Source of the DNA: a virus
Length of the DNA stretch: 64,000 nt
Direction: 5' to 3' (one strand)
Virus record (IMG/VR): IMGVR_UViG_3300044796_000657
Span: 186,001-250,000 of that record
The translations under genes and the position numbers were made by a program. Under the pieces are notes generated by a model that did not search any database, was not told the origin of the DNA, and saw nothing but the letters and a program-made list of their open reading frames with translations. Positions 50,284 to 58,684 of the stretch are shown here, piece by piece (the stretch's first letter is position 1; every line of letters starts with the position of its first letter).

Positions 50284-52785
50284 ATGACAAGACAACAATT
50301 ATTCGATTTGTGCCTCGATGGCCTCAAACAAAGAAACATTACAACCGATGATTATAAAAATAGGTTCTCTGCCGAATGGAAAGAAATCACATCAATGGGC
50401 GAAGACAAATACTTCGCTGAGTTAATAGAAAACAAAACCAAGTTCAAGGAAAATGAAAACAACCTCATCATACCATATCTCTTGGGAATAGTTAACGATT
50501 TCGACATAGACAAACAAGCCAAATTCATCTACGGTGAATGGCCAGATATTGATATTGACTATATTGACGGTGTTCGTGAATACCTCAAAGAAGATTATGC
50601 TAAGAAAGCGTTCGGTGAACAATACGTTTGCAACATTGCCAACTACAACACGTTCGGCATGAAATCAGCCCTGAAAGACATGGCAAGATTATTCAGTCTA
50701 CCTCACGAAGAGGTTGATGCCGTAACGAAAAACATGAAGGATAAGGATGAAGACGGCAAAATATTAACGTGGGATCAAGCTGTCGAAATCTACGACGAGT
50801 TTCGTGAGTATTGCGAAAAGAATCCAGAAGTCGCCGAAGCCGCCAAACAGCTAGTCGGTCGTATTCGTGGTCAAGGCCAACACGCTTCCGGACTGGTTGT
50901 TTCCCGTGTTCCAATTCACGAACATATTCCATTGATTCGTGGTAAAGAAGGTTCGGTAGCAGCAGCTTGGCCAGAAGGACAAAGTAGCAGCGATTTGAGC
51001 ATCGTGGGTTTCATTAAGTTCGACTTCTTGGGACTAGATGGTAATCAAAAGATCGCAAGTGCTTGTAAGATGGCCTGCTTGGAAAAAGAAGAGTACGAAA
51101 AGTGGCAAGACAAAGAAAGTGATCTATACCAAACGTCTACCAAAGTTCTCAGTGCTGTACAAGGCGTGACTGTATGTGCTCTTCCCGGTGAAAATCAACC
51201 TTCGTGGTCCGACACTTCTTATCTTGAAGACAAGAAGTGCTTGGAAATGGCTAACCGTGGAGACCTAAGAATGGTATTCCAATTCGACGGTTCTGCGGGC
51301 ATTCGTAATATGGCGAAAGAGGGTGGCGTTGACAAGTTCGATGACCTTGTAGCTTATACCTCTCTATTCCGTCCCGGCCCTATGAAACTCGGTGCCCACG
51401 AACAATACATTAAACGTAAAAGAGGAACAGAGGAATGGTCAGTGCATCCGCTACTGGCAGAAGGCCCGGCCAATCTTCAATCCACGTATGGTGTACACGT
51501 ATACCAAGAGCAAATCTCACGGGTTCTCCACACGGTAGGTAAGATTCCACTCGGCGACTGTGAAACTGTACGTAAGGCTATCTCAAAGAAGAAAATTGAG
51601 AAGTTCCAAAAATACAAGGATATGTTCATTGCCAATGGACAAATCACCTTGGGGGCGACGATTGAAGAACTGGAACACTTGTGGGCACTCCTAGAGGCGT
51701 TCGCTGGTTACGGTTTCAATCAATCACACGCAGTAGGTTATTGTTACATATCTTCAAGAATGCTTTGGCTCAAATGCCATTTGCCGAAACAATTCTTTGC
51801 TTCGATGTTAACTCACACCAAAACCAGCAGTCAAAAAGACTATGACAAACTGAAAGAATACAAACGGGAATCAGAACGCAACAAGGTCAAAATAGAAAGA
51901 CTCCACCTCAACAAGTCCAAAAACGAATTCGTCGCAGATGACAAGTACGTCTATTGGGGATTCTGCAAGATCAAGGGTATTGGTGAAGATGCCGCCAAGA
52001 GAATTGAAGAACTTCAACCATTCGCTGGTATTGAAGACTTCCTTACACGATACGGTACAGATGCCAAAGTTGTTCAACCGCTCATTGCTTTGGGATGTTT
52101 CCAAGAAGCCGATCCATTAACTTTGGCAACCTTCTATGAAGCATACAAAGATTACGACAAAAAAGAAAATGACCGAAACAAACGCTTCCTGAAAAACAAG
52201 GAAAAACTTGAAGCCGAAATTACAGAAGCAACTGATGCCGACAAAATCAAACTAGAAAAGAAACTCGCAACCTGTATTGCCAACAAGTATAAAAAAGACG
52301 ACTTTGCGGAACGTCCAACATTGACCAACTTTAATCACGACTTCAAGATTAAAGCCGACTTCCTTGAAATACTCAAAGACAAAACAGGGGAAGCCGCTGA
52401 AGTTGCTTATTACGGTTTTGTTTGGCAGCACCCGATTGAAAAACTGACTAACTATCAAGGTTTGACCATTGCCCAATTCATCGAAGAAGGCGAAAAGCAC
52501 GGACAGATCGAAGTCCTGCTGAAAGAAGTCAAACAAGTACAAGGCCCGAAAGCAACATACTACAGCGTCCAATTTGAAGATTCAGCATACATGAAACGGA
52601 AGATGACGTTATGGCAAAACGACTACGAAAGGTTCAAGGATGAATTTGTGGTCGGCAACTATGTTAGATTGCATGTAGACGCCCCAAAGCCTCCATATCC
52701 AACCTACGGACTTCACCAATTCCCCGGCGGAAAATGGAAAATGCCTAAAAAAGAAAGCGATTATCGAGTCGTTAGCTTGACCTAA
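50284..52785 (+). CDS. DNA polymerase III alpha-like polymerase without PHP domain
   Basis: 833 aa family C polymerase. PDIDIDY (87-93) holds two catalytic Asp, and KFDFLGLDG near residue 247 supplies the third. GQGQHASGLVVSR, MVFQFDGSAGIRNM, LFRPGPM and FAGYGFNQSHAVGY match further DnaE palm and thumb segments. The usual N-terminal PHP domain (about 270 residues) is missing. The C-terminal part is short, with no clear OB/tau domain. The ATG follows TATAAA plus six bases with no Shine-Dalgarno. Probably the phage replicative polymerase. Confidence 0.9.
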   Translation: MTRQQLFDLCLDGLKQRNITTDDYKNRFSAEWKEITSMGEDKYFAELIENKTKFKENENNLIIPYLLGIVNDFDIDKQAKFIYGEWPDIDIDYIDGVREYLKEDYAKKAFGEQYVCNIANYNTFGMKSALKDMARLFSLPHEEVDAVTKNMKDKDEDGKILTWDQAVEIYDEFREYCEKNPEVAEAAKQLVGRIRGQGQHASGLVVSRVPIHEHIPLIRGKEGSVAAAWPEGQSSSDLSIVGFIKFDFLGLDGNQKIASACKMACLEKEEYEKWQDKESDLYQTSTKVLSAVQGVTVCALPGENQPSWSDTSYLEDKKCLEMANRGDLRMVFQFDGSAGIRNMAKEGGVDKFDDLVAYTSLFRPGPMKLGAHEQYIKRKRGTEEWSVHPLLAEGPANLQSTYGVHVYQEQISRVLHTVGKIPLGDCETVRKAISKKKIEKFQKYKDMFIANGQITLGATIEELEHLWALLEAFAGYGFNQSHAVGYCYISSRMLWLKCHLPKQFFASMLTHTKTSSQKDYDKLKEYKRESERNKVKIERLHLNKSKNEFVADDKYVYWGFCKIKGIGEDAAKRIEELQPFAGIEDFLTRYGTDAKVVQPLIALGCFQEADPLTLATFYEAYKDYDKKENDRNKRFLKNKEKLEAEITEATDADKIKLEKKLATCIANKYKKDDFAERPTLTNFNHDFKIKADFLEILKDKTGEAAEVAYYGFVWQHPIEKLTNYQGLTIAQFIEEGEKHGQIEVLLKEVKQVQGPKATYYSVQFEDSAYMKRKMTLWQNDYERFKDEFVVGNYVRLHVDAPKPPYPTYGLHQFPGGKWKMPKKESDYRVVSLT

Positions 52786-52828
52786 CCAAATGGGTCACCT
52801 GTCATTGAGCGCAAGCACCACCAAACCA

Positions 52829-52858
52829 TTGAGTGATGAAAAACGGTCTCTATATAAT
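52829..52858 (+). promoter_or_regulatory. Promoter of the 111-aa structural-type gene
   Basis: TTGAGT at 52829-52834 and TATAAT at 52853-52858 with an 18-bp spacer, followed by a leader with GGAGATACTCAT before the ATG at 52902. Near-consensus -10 supports strong expression, possibly by host sigma-70 or a phage sigma with similar preference. Confidence 0.6.
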
Positions 52859-52901
52859 GGTGATTAGATGATTTCTAAAACAATTAAATGGAGATACTCA
52901 T

Positions 52902-53237
52902 ATGGCAACTGCCTCTTCTGTTACTGGTGTTGGTCAAGGTTCAGCCGATAAGGCGGGCCAAAAGGGTTCCGAACATCTCTACGTTGGCGTAGAAAAATTG
53001 ATCGGTGTCCGTGTCGTTGTCGCTGGTACGATTACTCTTGCTTCTACAACTGGCACTGTAACGTTCCCAACAGTTCTCAGTGGCGTAGCTGCTGACTACA
53101 TCGCAATCTGCAACGGTGCTCACTTGACTTACGGTACTTCCTTGACCACTGCTGGCTTCACGGTCAATGGTACTTCAGCTGACGTTATCAGCTACATCGT
53201 AGTTCGTGTAAACAACGCCACTGTAACCGTCAACTAA
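52902..53237 (+). CDS. Small beta-rich protein, likely abundant virion component
   Basis: 111 aa. Gly/Thr/Ser/Val-rich, mostly beta (VRVVVAGTITLASTTGTVTF), with a flexible N-terminus (MATASSVTGVGQGSADKAGQ). The strong promoter, Shine-Dalgarno (GGAGATACTCAT) and following terminator suggest a monocistronic, highly expressed gene such as a capsid decoration or fibre protein. Codons are richer in GC than neighbours. No family recognised. Confidence 0.6.
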   Translation: MATASSVTGVGQGSADKAGQKGSEHLYVGVEKLIGVRVVVAGTITLASTTGTVTFPTVLSGVAADYIAICNGAHLTYGTSLTTAGFTVNGTSADVISYIVVRVNNATVTVN

Positions 53238-53258
53238 GGTTGATTGAAACAACGAAAA

Positions 53259-53286
53259 AACTCGGCTTTTATGCCGGGTTTTTTAT
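53259..53286 (+). terminator. Intrinsic terminator
   Basis: Stem AACTCGGC / GCCGGGTT with a six-base loop, followed by TTTTT at 53281-53285. It ends the 111-aa gene and also faces the converging minus gene ending at 53287. Confidence 0.85.
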
Positions 53287-53709
53287 TTAACTAGCACTCC
53301 ATATGCCTCTACAATGTATTGTCATTCTTTTGAGTGATTTCCACAAATAATCACCTATGAATAATGGTAGCATAATCGCTATCGCTAAAGCAGATCGCCC
53401 TAAGTAGACAATCCCCCCAATTCCATCACAAATAAAGTCACAAGCCCTCTCCGTAAAAGATGGTTTGTAAACTTCGTAATGTACATCATAATTGTCATAC
53501 CAATCATAATTGACAGAACTAGCAGCTTGTTGAAAGCCCCGTGGTGTAATAAATGTGGGGGCTAATTGAAAGTTTGGCGAACGTCTAGGTAGCAATGATG
53601 CTAAATAATCATCATCATGTGAAACACCACCACGACTAATGCCATCATATTTCGGCATTCGCTTAGACCTTGGCATGACCACTTCTATCAACTCATCATC
53701 ATCATTCAT
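53287..53709 (-). CDS. Unknown protein with C-terminal membrane segment, 140 aa
   Basis: Acidic N-terminus (MNDDDELIEVV), Arg-rich middle (MPRSKRMPK, LPRRSPNF) and a hydrophobic helix near the C-terminus (GRSALAIAIMLPLFIGDYL). Start follows GGAGAAATTATT and overlaps the upstream stop by four bases. Could be a membrane-associated virion or lysis protein. No family recognised. Confidence 0.5.
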   Translation of the reverse strand: MNDDDELIEVVMPRSKRMPKYDGISRGGVSHDDDYLASLLPRRSPNFQLAPTFITPRGFQQAASSVNYDWYDNYDVHYEVYKPSFTERACDFICDGIGGIVYLGRSALAIAIMLPLFIGDYLWKSLKRMTIHCRGIWSAS

Positions 53710-54851
53710 AATAATTTCTCCACTTTATGACCCATCACCCATTCGCCTTCTTGATTCTTTTTATTCCTTGGTACCATCGGCTTGTTGGGCGTTAATTTTG
53801 TTGGTTGGCACTGTCCCTTCACCTTCATACTTTGTTCCATCCTAACTTTTCGCTTTCGCATCTTAAACGAATTGATGATACCATGTACCTCTTCGTCTGA
53901 CAACTTCATAAAATCGTCAGTCTTGCTCAATAGCTCTTCCAAGTCCCCCAATCCCGCTTCAATGACATCCTTATCTTCTTCAATGGGCGGAACATCCTTC
54001 CAAAAATCTGCTGGCAAAATTGGCTCAACGTAGTCAGCTTTGGGACGATGATCTACCACTTGAGGCTTTTTGTCCCAATGAGGCAGTTTGGTTGGATCAT
54101 CCAAATATGAATTAACAACATCCAAGCCTTCCCGCTTGGCGATATTGCTCAGTACCTTGTACTTGTTATCAAAAAACTCTTTACCATCTTCGCAATGGAA
54201 GACCCTTGTACACATCTTCTCCCACTTCTGTTCCAAATTACCTTGACGTTTTGCACGAGTGTTCTGCTCTTCTTCCGACATTTCTTTGATGTCGTATTTG
54301 ATATTCTTGGGAACGATAGTAAACGTAGCTACCGGATCGCCCTTCTTGAAAATTAACTTACATCCGGGCAATGGTGCTTTGAATACTATAAAAAACACTT
54401 CGGGCCACCAATCCATTTCCAACAAACCGGGAATTGCTATTGGTGTGCTACCATTTTTGTCGGCGTAAATTCTTGGGTGAGGCTGTACCATCAATCCATA
54501 ACCGAGCTGCGTCTTAATATCGATCATGGAAACAAAACCGAAATGCCAAGGAGCAAATGCCCCAAAAGGTTCCCAAGCATCGCCTGATCCTTTTGGCTTT
54601 TCTTTTGTAAAATCACCAAAAAAATGACACTTGCCATTTTCGTCACATGTTACTTCACAAGTAGTTTCCCAAGGATATATCAACTCTAAACCGTATGTTG
54701 TCGCATCTGAGAACGGCTTACAATGCCATGCTTGAGGCTTTTTCCAAGTATTATCACCCGCCCATCCACCAATATCCAACTTGGTACGACGAGGTGGTTG
54801 GCCGATATGCCATGTTCGATACTCTACGGGAATTACTGTTGGTTCTGTCAT
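53706..54851 (-). CDS. Unknown protein, 381 aa
   Basis: The N-terminal half is Trp/Pro-rich (YRTWHIGQPPRR, DWWPEVFFIVF) and beta-like, with GAFAPWHFGFV and GLMVQPHPRI segments recalling JmjC/cupin-type barrels by shape only. The C-terminal half is acidic helical then basic (KPMVPRNKKNQ). Not assigned. Start has no clear Shine-Dalgarno. Confidence 0.45.
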   Translation of the reverse strand: MTEPTVIPVEYRTWHIGQPPRRTKLDIGGWAGDNTWKKPQAWHCKPFSDATTYGLELIYPWETTCEVTCDENGKCHFFGDFTKEKPKGSGDAWEPFGAFAPWHFGFVSMIDIKTQLGYGLMVQPHPRIYADKNGSTPIAIPGLLEMDWWPEVFFIVFKAPLPGCKLIFKKGDPVATFTIVPKNIKYDIKEMSEEEQNTRAKRQGNLEQKWEKMCTRVFHCEDGKEFFDNKYKVLSNIAKREGLDVVNSYLDDPTKLPHWDKKPQVVDHRPKADYVEPILPADFWKDVPPIEEDKDVIEAGLGDLEELLSKTDDFMKLSDEEVHGIINSFKMRKRKVRMEQSMKVKGQCQPTKLTPNKPMVPRNKKNQEGEWVMGHKVEKLL

Positions 54852-54933
54852 GATAACTCGAAAAATGTTTGTAAAAATATTGCCTACATTCTAATTAATA
54901 TAGTTACGATAATAATTTCAACAGGAGATGATG

Positions 54934-55122
54934 ATGAAGGGTATTATAGTTTTTAACGTCGATGTCGGACAAGCCTCATTAGACACAATTGATAGAATTC
55001 TTAAACTTAAAAAAGAAGAATACAAAGAACTGGCCGCAAAACTAGCGGAAGAGAAATACGAAATGTTAATCATTACAAATCGTACAGGTCATAACCATAT
55101 AGACAAAATTGATTTGAATTAA
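54934..55122 (+). CDS. Unknown small protein, 62 aa
   Basis: Three ATGs in tandem (54928, 54931, 54934) follow AGGAG; the third gives a six-base spacing. MKGIIVFNVDVGQ then a charged helix (KKEEYKELAAKLAEEKYEML) and a short strand. Followed by a strong terminator, so it is a single-gene transcript. Confidence 0.55.
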   Translation: MKGIIVFNVDVGQASLDTIDRILKLKKEEYKELAAKLAEEKYEMLIITNRTGHNHIDKIDLN

Positions 55123-55130
55123 ATACCAAA

Positions 55131-55153
55131 AAAGCCAAGCAATGCTTGGCTTT
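55131..55153. terminator. Bidirectional intrinsic terminator
   Basis: Stem AAAGCCAAGC / GCTTGGCTTT with a three-base loop, A-run before and T-run after. It separates the plus gene ending at 55122 and the minus gene ending at 55156. Confidence 0.9.
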
Positions 55154-55155
55154 TT

Positions 55156-55644
55156 TTATTTATCGGACATCATGCCGGAACCTGCCCCGTATTCATTCAC
55201 TTTTTTTTTAGCAGTAAAATCAGCCAATTGTTTTTTCGCAAATTCTACAACATCACTAACATGATTACACGCAGCAATTGCTGTAGGGGAATTTCTTTTT
55301 TTAGCAGCTTCTTTTTGTATTTTTTGTAATTCCTGTTTAGAAGTTTCAACTTTCTTTTTAGCTTCTTCAAATTTCTTTTGCTGGAACTCTGCTTCTTTTT
55401 TCTTCATTTCGTCTGGCGTTAACTGAATTTCATTAACGACATAGAAACCTTCACGGGGATATTTGGCCGGTGAATAATAGCCATCATGCCTAATGTTTTG
55501 CAAAGAACAAACCTTAATGTTCCTGTCTTCCAATTTGGCATTCTTGCGGGCATTAATGTACCCCTGACTGTAAGCCTCTGCTTCAGCATAAAAAACAAAA
55601 GGCCCACCCAAATAAACGTATCGTAATTGCTTTGGCACGATCAT
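55156..55644 (-). CDS. Unknown protein with coiled coil, 162 aa
   Basis: N-terminal globular part (LRYVYLGGPFVFYAEAEAYS) with Tyr-rich content, then a Lys/Glu/Gln-rich coiled coil (KKKEAEFQQKKFEEAKKKVE). Start at 55644 with AGAGAG upstream. It is the next gene after the structured RNA region. No family recognised. Confidence 0.5.
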   Translation of the reverse strand: MIVPKQLRYVYLGGPFVFYAEAEAYSQGYINARKNAKLEDRNIKVCSLQNIRHDGYYSPAKYPREGFYVVNEIQLTPDEMKKKEAEFQQKKFEEAKKKVETSKQELQKIQKEAAKKRNSPTAIAACNHVSDVVEFAKKQLADFTAKKKVNEYGAGSGMMSDK

Positions 55645-55659
55645 TCTCTCTGGGTGGAC

Positions 55660-55874
55660 ATTAAAAAAAATCTCGTTTATGGTATTTCACCACGACCGGC
55701 GTTGACACTTAACTCTATCTAACCCAGACAGACTACACAGATAATAACCCATTGCTGTGAGGCCGATAGAGAAGTATCCGGTTTACTCATAGCCCACTCA
55801 TCTCTAATGATGAGCTAACGAGACCATCATCCACTATCCGTTCCGATAACCGGCAAGAGTCGTGGATGAAAATT
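55660..55874 (-). other. Non-coding region with several hairpins
   Basis: No coding frame is supported. Stems seen: CTCTATC (55713-55719) with GATAGAG (55765-55771), enclosing CACAG (55736-55740) with CTGTG (55755-55759), and a hairpin CTCATC/GATGAG (55797-55814). It continues the structured region that begins next to the TROVE gene. The transcribed strand is not proven; minus would match the TROVE operon. Confidence 0.45.
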
Positions 55875-55949
55875 TCACGAAAACGGCGAAAGGTTAATGT
55901 GAGGGTAACATTTAGCAGATGTACTCACATCGAGATCCGTAATTCGTGA
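55875..55949 (-). ncRNA. Nested hairpin in candidate Y-like RNA locus
   Basis: Stacked stems close in order: TCACGAA/TTCGTGA (55875-55881 with 55943-55949), ACGG/CCGT, ATGTGAG/CTCACAT (55897-55903 with 55924-55930) and ACAT/ATGT with a seven-base loop. An internal loop carries GGCGAAAGG on the plus strand, similar to the conserved GNCGAA element reported for bacterial Y RNAs. The pairing is symmetrical, so the strand must be found by expression data. The minus strand is preferred for operon continuity. Confidence 0.45.
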
Positions 55950-55978
55950 TTCAAAAAGGGTTCAAAGCCCTTCGTGAC

Positions 55979-56043
55979 TGAATGATGGAATTGAACCATC
56001 CTATCTTGTGGGTATAAACCACTGACGCCCCCGTGGCAATTCA
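55979..56043 (-). ncRNA. tRNA-like cloverleaf, candidate Y-RNA module
   Basis: Read on the minus strand from 56043: 5-bp acceptor-like stem TGAAT/ATTCA, a 3-bp D-like stem GCC/GGC, anticodon-like stem GTGG/CCAC with 7-base loop TTTATAC, a short variable region, then T-arm GATGG TTCAATT CCATC with a canonical TTCRANY loop that abuts the acceptor stem as in tRNA. The acceptor is two pairs short of a normal tRNA and D-arm is small, so it is not a standard tRNA. It lies 11 bases past the TROVE stop. Bacterial YrlA RNAs carry such tRNA mimics next to Ro60 genes. Confidence 0.5.
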
Positions 56044-56053
56044 TACCCATATA

Positions 56054-57667
56054 TTACTCTTCATCACCTTCATCTTCAATAGAAGATTTTCGCAGGTGTT
56101 TACCGTCTAAATCAATCTTCACAATCTCGCCCACAACATGGTCGGCATCCATATTGCCATCAACGAATTGCTTAACCAACTTGAAGACGTTGTCACTAAA
56201 CCCGCCAAGGTTCAGAACATCCTTCATTTCCTGTACTTGCGTAGTGGCGTACGGTGCTACGTCGATACAAACCAACTTCGCCTTCGGATTACGCTGCTTC
56301 CAACGCTTCCATTCGGCTTGGAATTGACTCTCACCCTTCAATCTCTTACCGTACCGATCCGTATTCAACGATTCACACCAAGATTGATTGTCCGATACGC
56401 AGATCAGCAAATCGCCAACCCTGTTCGCATCGTTCAACAACTTAAGTGGCGCCCAACAAGCCGTACCACCATCCGCAATCTTACCGATTGCCGACGCATT
56501 CGCCATCACAGATTGCTCCGGATCGACATTGAATGGTACAACATGCTTTTGGAAGAACATCATTTCAGCGTTCGGATTGTTTCTCTTGAAACAAGACGCA
56601 ATCAGCGCAGCCACATCCACACAACGAGTTACCGTTGAAGCCGATCCACGACCGCCCGTCACTGGGTACGTCATGGACTTGGAAACATCGGTAAAGACGT
56701 ACGCAGGAACGCTATCCTTGTAATGCGTCTCAAACGACGGAATGTTGCGAGTAGCAATCTCCATCGCCCGTTCCAAACCATCCCGCAACTCGACAGGCAC
56801 ACCAACGGTATTTTGGTACGCCGTCATAATCTGATACGGAAATACGGAAGCCTTTTTGATCGACACAGGATCAGCCAAGCGGTTTGCAAGCAATTCAACC
56901 ATCCCCGGCACGTTAAACACACCTTGTCGTTGAAGAGTTGCCAGATTACGGAGCAACCAGAACCAGCTCGCCTTTTGAGCGATTTCGGCCCATTGATCGG
57001 TGCCTAACTTTTTGGCAGTATACATACGGAAATCCGTCTTCGGCATTTCCTTAGTTTCGCCCTTCTTCCACGCTTCGTAAACCTTAACCGATTCCGGCAA
57101 CGCATCATGGTTAAATGGTCGGTCAACCATCATACCATAAAGGGCGGAACGAGTCTTATCCAATGGGCGTGGGTGAATGTTCTTCAAGATCGTCTTGAGA
57201 GAAGGCGTACCGACGCTCTGTTGCCAGATTTCCGTAGGCGTACGGCTATTCAACCAATTAACCATTAACTCTTTTGGAACGGTTCCAAAAGACTTACGAC
57301 CGGTCTTGCCAGATCGAATGATTTGGTAGAAATTGCGGAACATCGTGCCATCGTTAATGACACGTACGAAAGTCTTACGAAGCAGCTTCGTTTCCTTGCG
57401 TGCAGCTAATACAGCGCATAACAAGGCCGGAACATCCTTCATAAAGTACAATTCACGGCTGAACACGGCACACTGCGCCACGAATTCAGGCTCCACAATC
57501 ATTGCGGCATTTTGAATTTGATCTAGCTGTTTCTTGGCACTCACGTAAAGCGTGTTGCCGAGACATGAAGTCGTGCTGAGTAAAGCAAGGGTTTGCTTGG
57601 GCGTTAATTGATACGCTACACCACCAGCCTCATTGAAAGAATCCAAAGAACTAAATAACTTATTCAT
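56054..57667 (-). CDS. TROVE-domain protein, Ro60/Rsr homologue
   Basis: 537 aa. The N-terminal ~330 residues are helical repeat sequence typical of TROVE (NTLYVSAKKQLDQIQNAAM, REDLYFMKDVPALLCAVLA-like start). The C-terminal von Willebrand A-like domain has the MIDAS DVSKSM near residue 335-340 plus GGTACWAP. Ro60 is a ring that binds misfolded RNAs and Y RNAs and, in bacteria, teams with PNPase. Start follows AAGGAAAAATTTAA. The tRNA-like fold lies directly downstream. An RNA-surveillance protein in a phage is unusual. Confidence 0.9.
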   Translation of the reverse strand: MNKLFSSLDSFNEAGGVAYQLTPKQTLALLSTTSCLGNTLYVSAKKQLDQIQNAAMIVEPEFVAQCAVFSRELYFMKDVPALLCAVLAARKETKLLRKTFVRVINDGTMFRNFYQIIRSGKTGRKSFGTVPKELMVNWLNSRTPTEIWQQSVGTPSLKTILKNIHPRPLDKTRSALYGMMVDRPFNHDALPESVKVYEAWKKGETKEMPKTDFRMYTAKKLGTDQWAEIAQKASWFWLLRNLATLQRQGVFNVPGMVELLANRLADPVSIKKASVFPYQIMTAYQNTVGVPVELRDGLERAMEIATRNIPSFETHYKDSVPAYVFTDVSKSMTYPVTGGRGSASTVTRCVDVAALIASCFKRNNPNAEMMFFQKHVVPFNVDPEQSVMANASAIGKIADGGTACWAPLKLLNDANRVGDLLICVSDNQSWCESLNTDRYGKRLKGESQFQAEWKRWKQRNPKAKLVCIDVAPYATTQVQEMKDVLNLGGFSDNVFKLVKQFVDGNMDADHVVGEIVKIDLDGKHLRKSSIEDEGDEE

Positions 57668-58118
57668 TTAAATTTTTCCTTATTGGTATGGTGTAGTTTC
57701 TACTATCCCAAGTTCTCTTGAGGTGACAGTTAGAACATCTAACTTCACATTTTTTGATTTCCTCACACAATTTTTCAATATTAACTTTTTTACTGTATGC
57801 CAATTCACTCAAACCGGCTTTTTTATCACCTCTCACATGATCAAACTGTAAGACTCTAGGATCTTTTTCACCACAATCAACACAAGGATGAGACTCTTTA
57901 TACTCCCAAAGAAATTGACGATTTAAGTCTCTTCTTTGTTCGGCCCACTGTTTGGAACGAATATAATAATTGCCTTGATCTTTGTTTTTCCGATAAGAGT
58001 TCCTATGGTATTCGTTGGCACATTCTTTACACGAATTCAAAAGTCCATCTTTGGAAGCCGTATTTTTTGGAAATAAATCGTATGGCTTACTTAATTTACA
58101 CCTAAAACATAATTTCAT
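57660..58118 (-). CDS. HNH endonuclease-like protein with zinc finger
   Basis: 152 aa from ATG at 58118; the earlier TTG is unlikely. An N-terminal CFRCKLSKPYDLF...CKECANEY zinc pair precedes CVDCGEKDP, QFDHVRGD and CSNCHLKRT, which resemble a Cys-rich HNH with zinc site. Start follows AAGGTTTGACATTT. Might be a free-standing homing nuclease. Overlaps the TROVE start by eight bases. Confidence 0.75.
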   Translation of the reverse strand: MKLCFRCKLSKPYDLFPKNTASKDGLLNSCKECANEYHRNSYRKNKDQGNYYIRSKQWAEQRRDLNRQFLWEYKESHPCVDCGEKDPRVLQFDHVRGDKKAGLSELAYSKKVNIEKLCEEIKKCEVRCSNCHLKRTWDSRNYTIPIRKNLNE

Positions 58119-58138
58119 AAATGTCAAACCTTATTCAA

Positions 58139-58684
58139 TCATACCTTATTACCACAAATTTTCAATCGCTCTTTATGATGAACAATTGCATCTGGTAAGG
58201 CAATTTTCTCCTGCTCAAAAACTTTACTAGCTAAAGTCTCCGGCGTATCACCCTCTTCTACCGCAACAATACGCTGTGTAATGATTGGCCCTTGATCGTA
58301 CTGATTCGTGACGTAATGAACAGTGCATCCACTAAACTTAACACCACTCTCAATCGCCGCTTTATGTACATTGATTCCAAACATCCCCTTGCCACCGAAA
58401 GCAGGTAAAAGGGACGGATGAATATTAATTACTTTTCCAGCGTAATCAGGCGGAATTTCAAGCATTTTGAGAAAGCCAGCCAAAACAATTAACTCAACTT
58501 TTTTCTCTCTTGCGAACTTAAAAAACTCTTTTGTTTCACGACAAATAACTGTTGGTATTCCAGCCTTTTCAGCAATAGCCAAACCGGGGCATTCTTTCGT
58601 AGAACCTACCCAAACAATCTTAAAATTCTTATCAATGAGATTAGCTAATGATCTACCTGTGCCGCTAATGAGTACTGCTATCAT
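58139..58684 (-). CDS. purN: Phosphoribosylglycinamide formyltransferase (PurN-like)
   Basis: 181 aa from ATG at 58684, ATGA overlap with the upstream gene. VLISGTGRSLANLI at the N-terminus, GFLKMLEIP, NIHPSLLPAFGGKGMFG (formyl-THF and catalytic His region) and CTVHYVTNQYDQGPII with the Asp match PurN. It transfers formyl to GAR in purine synthesis. Length is slightly below the bacterial enzyme (about 210). Other formyltransferases share the fold, so GAR specificity is inferred. Confidence 0.85.
   Translation of the reverse strand: MIAVLISGTGRSLANLIDKNFKIVWVGSTKECPGLAIAEKAGIPTVICRETKEFFKFAREKKVELIVLAGFLKMLEIPPDYAGKVINIHPSLLPAFGGKGMFGINVHKAAIESGVKFSGCTVHYVTNQYDQGPIITQRIVAVEEGDTPETLASKVFEQEKIALPDAIVHHKERLKICGNKV

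Noticed and set aside
55956-55972. Plus-strand stem AAGGG-TTCAAAG-CCCTT as a second tRNA T-arm
   Set aside because: No matching acceptor or anticodon stem sits at tRNA distance on the plus strand; the stem may simply be part of the structured RNA region.
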